The position numbers were made by a program, and so were the translations under genes. From the NCBI GenBank assembly GCA_031178045.1, contig JAPSJT010000003.1:1-49823 (forward strand): a stretch of DNA of 49,823 nt, in the 5' to 3' direction. The stretch is from Agromyces sp. (GTDB lineage: Bacteria; Actinomycetota; Actinomycetes; Actinomycetales; Microbacteriaceae). This document shows positions 49,072 to 49,823 of this stretch, piece after piece (the stretch's first letter is position 1; the number at the start of each line of letters is the position of its first letter). The notes beneath the pieces are model-generated. The model was not told the DNA's origin. It saw only the letters and a list, made by a program, of their open reading frames with translations, and ran no database searches.

Positions 49072-49624
49072 GCAATGGATCGGGCTCATCGTCGCCGTGG
49101 TCGTGGTCGGCATGGCGGCGTGGCTCATGCGACGTTCCTGGATGCGCCGCACGAAGCGCGACGAGACGCTCTCGGCCTACGAGCTGCCGGCCGAGCACGG
49201 TGCGCCCGTGCTCGAGACCGAGGTGCTCTACGTCGCGACCACGCCCGCCGGCGAACCCCTCGAGCGACTCGCCGTGCCGGGGCTCGCGTTCCGCGGGGCG
49301 GCACGCATCGAAGTGCTTCCCGAGGGCGTCGTCTTACGGATCGCGGGCGAACCGGCGAACTTCCTGCCGGCCGACCGCATCGTCTCGGCAGGCACGGCGA
49401 GCTACGCCATCGACCGCGGCGTCGAACCCGACGGACTGATCGCCGTCACCTGGATCGTGCGGCTCGCCGACGCCGATGGCGCGGGCGTCCCGCCGCGCGT
49501 CGACAGCTACCTCAGGGCCCGGTTCCCGGGCGACACGGCGCGCATCATCGCCGCCGTCAACGACATCGCCGCGGCGCCGCAGGCGCAGCGGCCGGAACAG
49601 GAGAGCGAGGCCTCGGATGACTGA
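49061..49624 (+). CDS. Single-TM PH-like domain protein, conserved between pyrC and carA
   Basis: [27 protein letters not shown]... TM then a beta-rich domain; same position as Rv1382 in the M. tuberculosis pyr operon. Confidence 0.8.
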   Translation: MRTEQWIGLIVAVVVVGMAAWLMRRSWMRRTKRDETLSAYELPAEHGAPVLETEVLYVATTPAGEPLERLAVPGLAFRGAARIEVLPEGVVLRIAGEPANFLPADRIVSAGTASYAIDRGVEPDGLIAVTWIVRLADADGAGVPPRVDSYLRARFPGDTARIIAAVNDIAAAPQAQRPEQESEASDD

Positions 49625-49823
49625 GACCCCCACCCGCACGATCGAGCCGGCGGTGCTCGTGCTCGAGGACGGGCGCCGCTACGACGGGCGCGCCTACGGC
49701 GCGCGCGGACGCACACTCGGCGAGGCGGTGTTCGCGACGGGCATGACCGGCTACCAGGAGACCCTCACCGACCCCTCCTACGCCGGGCAGATCGTCATGA
49801 TGACCGCACCGCACATCGGCAAC
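49617..49823 (+). CDS. carA: Carbamoyl-phosphate synthase small subunit (truncated by window edge)
   Basis: [58 protein letters not shown]. Confidence 0.95.
   Translation, partial: MTETPTRTIEPAVLVLEDGRRYDGRAYGARGRTLGEAVFATGMTGYQETLTDPSYAGQIVMMTAPHIGN

Noticed and set aside
1-49823. CRISPR array, tRNA/rRNA genes, IS elements or prophage
   Set aside because: Looked for spaced direct repeats, cloverleaf/CCA ends, transposase/integrase motifs and terminal inverted repeats; none seen.

Overview
The window is a high-GC actinobacterial chromosome segment, probably Microbacteriaceae-like (inferred from gene content and codon usage). It is almost entirely protein-coding; I saw no tRNA, rRNA, CRISPR array, IS element or prophage. 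From about 11.2 kb to the right end it is mostly conserved housekeeping genes: thrS-HIT, pdxY-pdxR<>pdxST, yebC-ruvCAB-yajC-secDF-rsh, DUF349, cyclophilin, rarA, rpsD-alaS-ruvX-mltG-aroECKB, a secreted phytase-like/GDPD fusion, aroQ-efp-nusB, and pyrRBC-PH-like-carA. The left 9.5 kb is an accessory heptose/glycosyltransferase locus. It holds GmhA, an HldE-like bifunctional enzyme, GmhB, a second RfaE1-like kinase cut by the window edge, three GT9 heptosyltransferase-like proteins, two other glycosyltransferases and a classical SDR. Seven of these genes form a tightly overlapping minus-strand operon. That operon is preceded by an exact GTTT-N15-GGGTAT motif, the SigF/SigB-type promoter consensus, and a SigF/SigB-like sigma factor gene lies about 1 kb away. 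The best candidate for an undescribed system is therefore a stress-sigma-controlled heptose-glycan pathway in a Gram-positive. Other signals worth checking are an enriched heptamer GGCATCC/GGATGCC that appears to override codon preference, a pair of DnaA-box-like sites flanking an inverted repeat upstream of an orphan AbiEi-like gene, a PyrR RNA element, an operator-like palindrome between an uncharacterised ORF and the sigma gene, and several strong hairpins.
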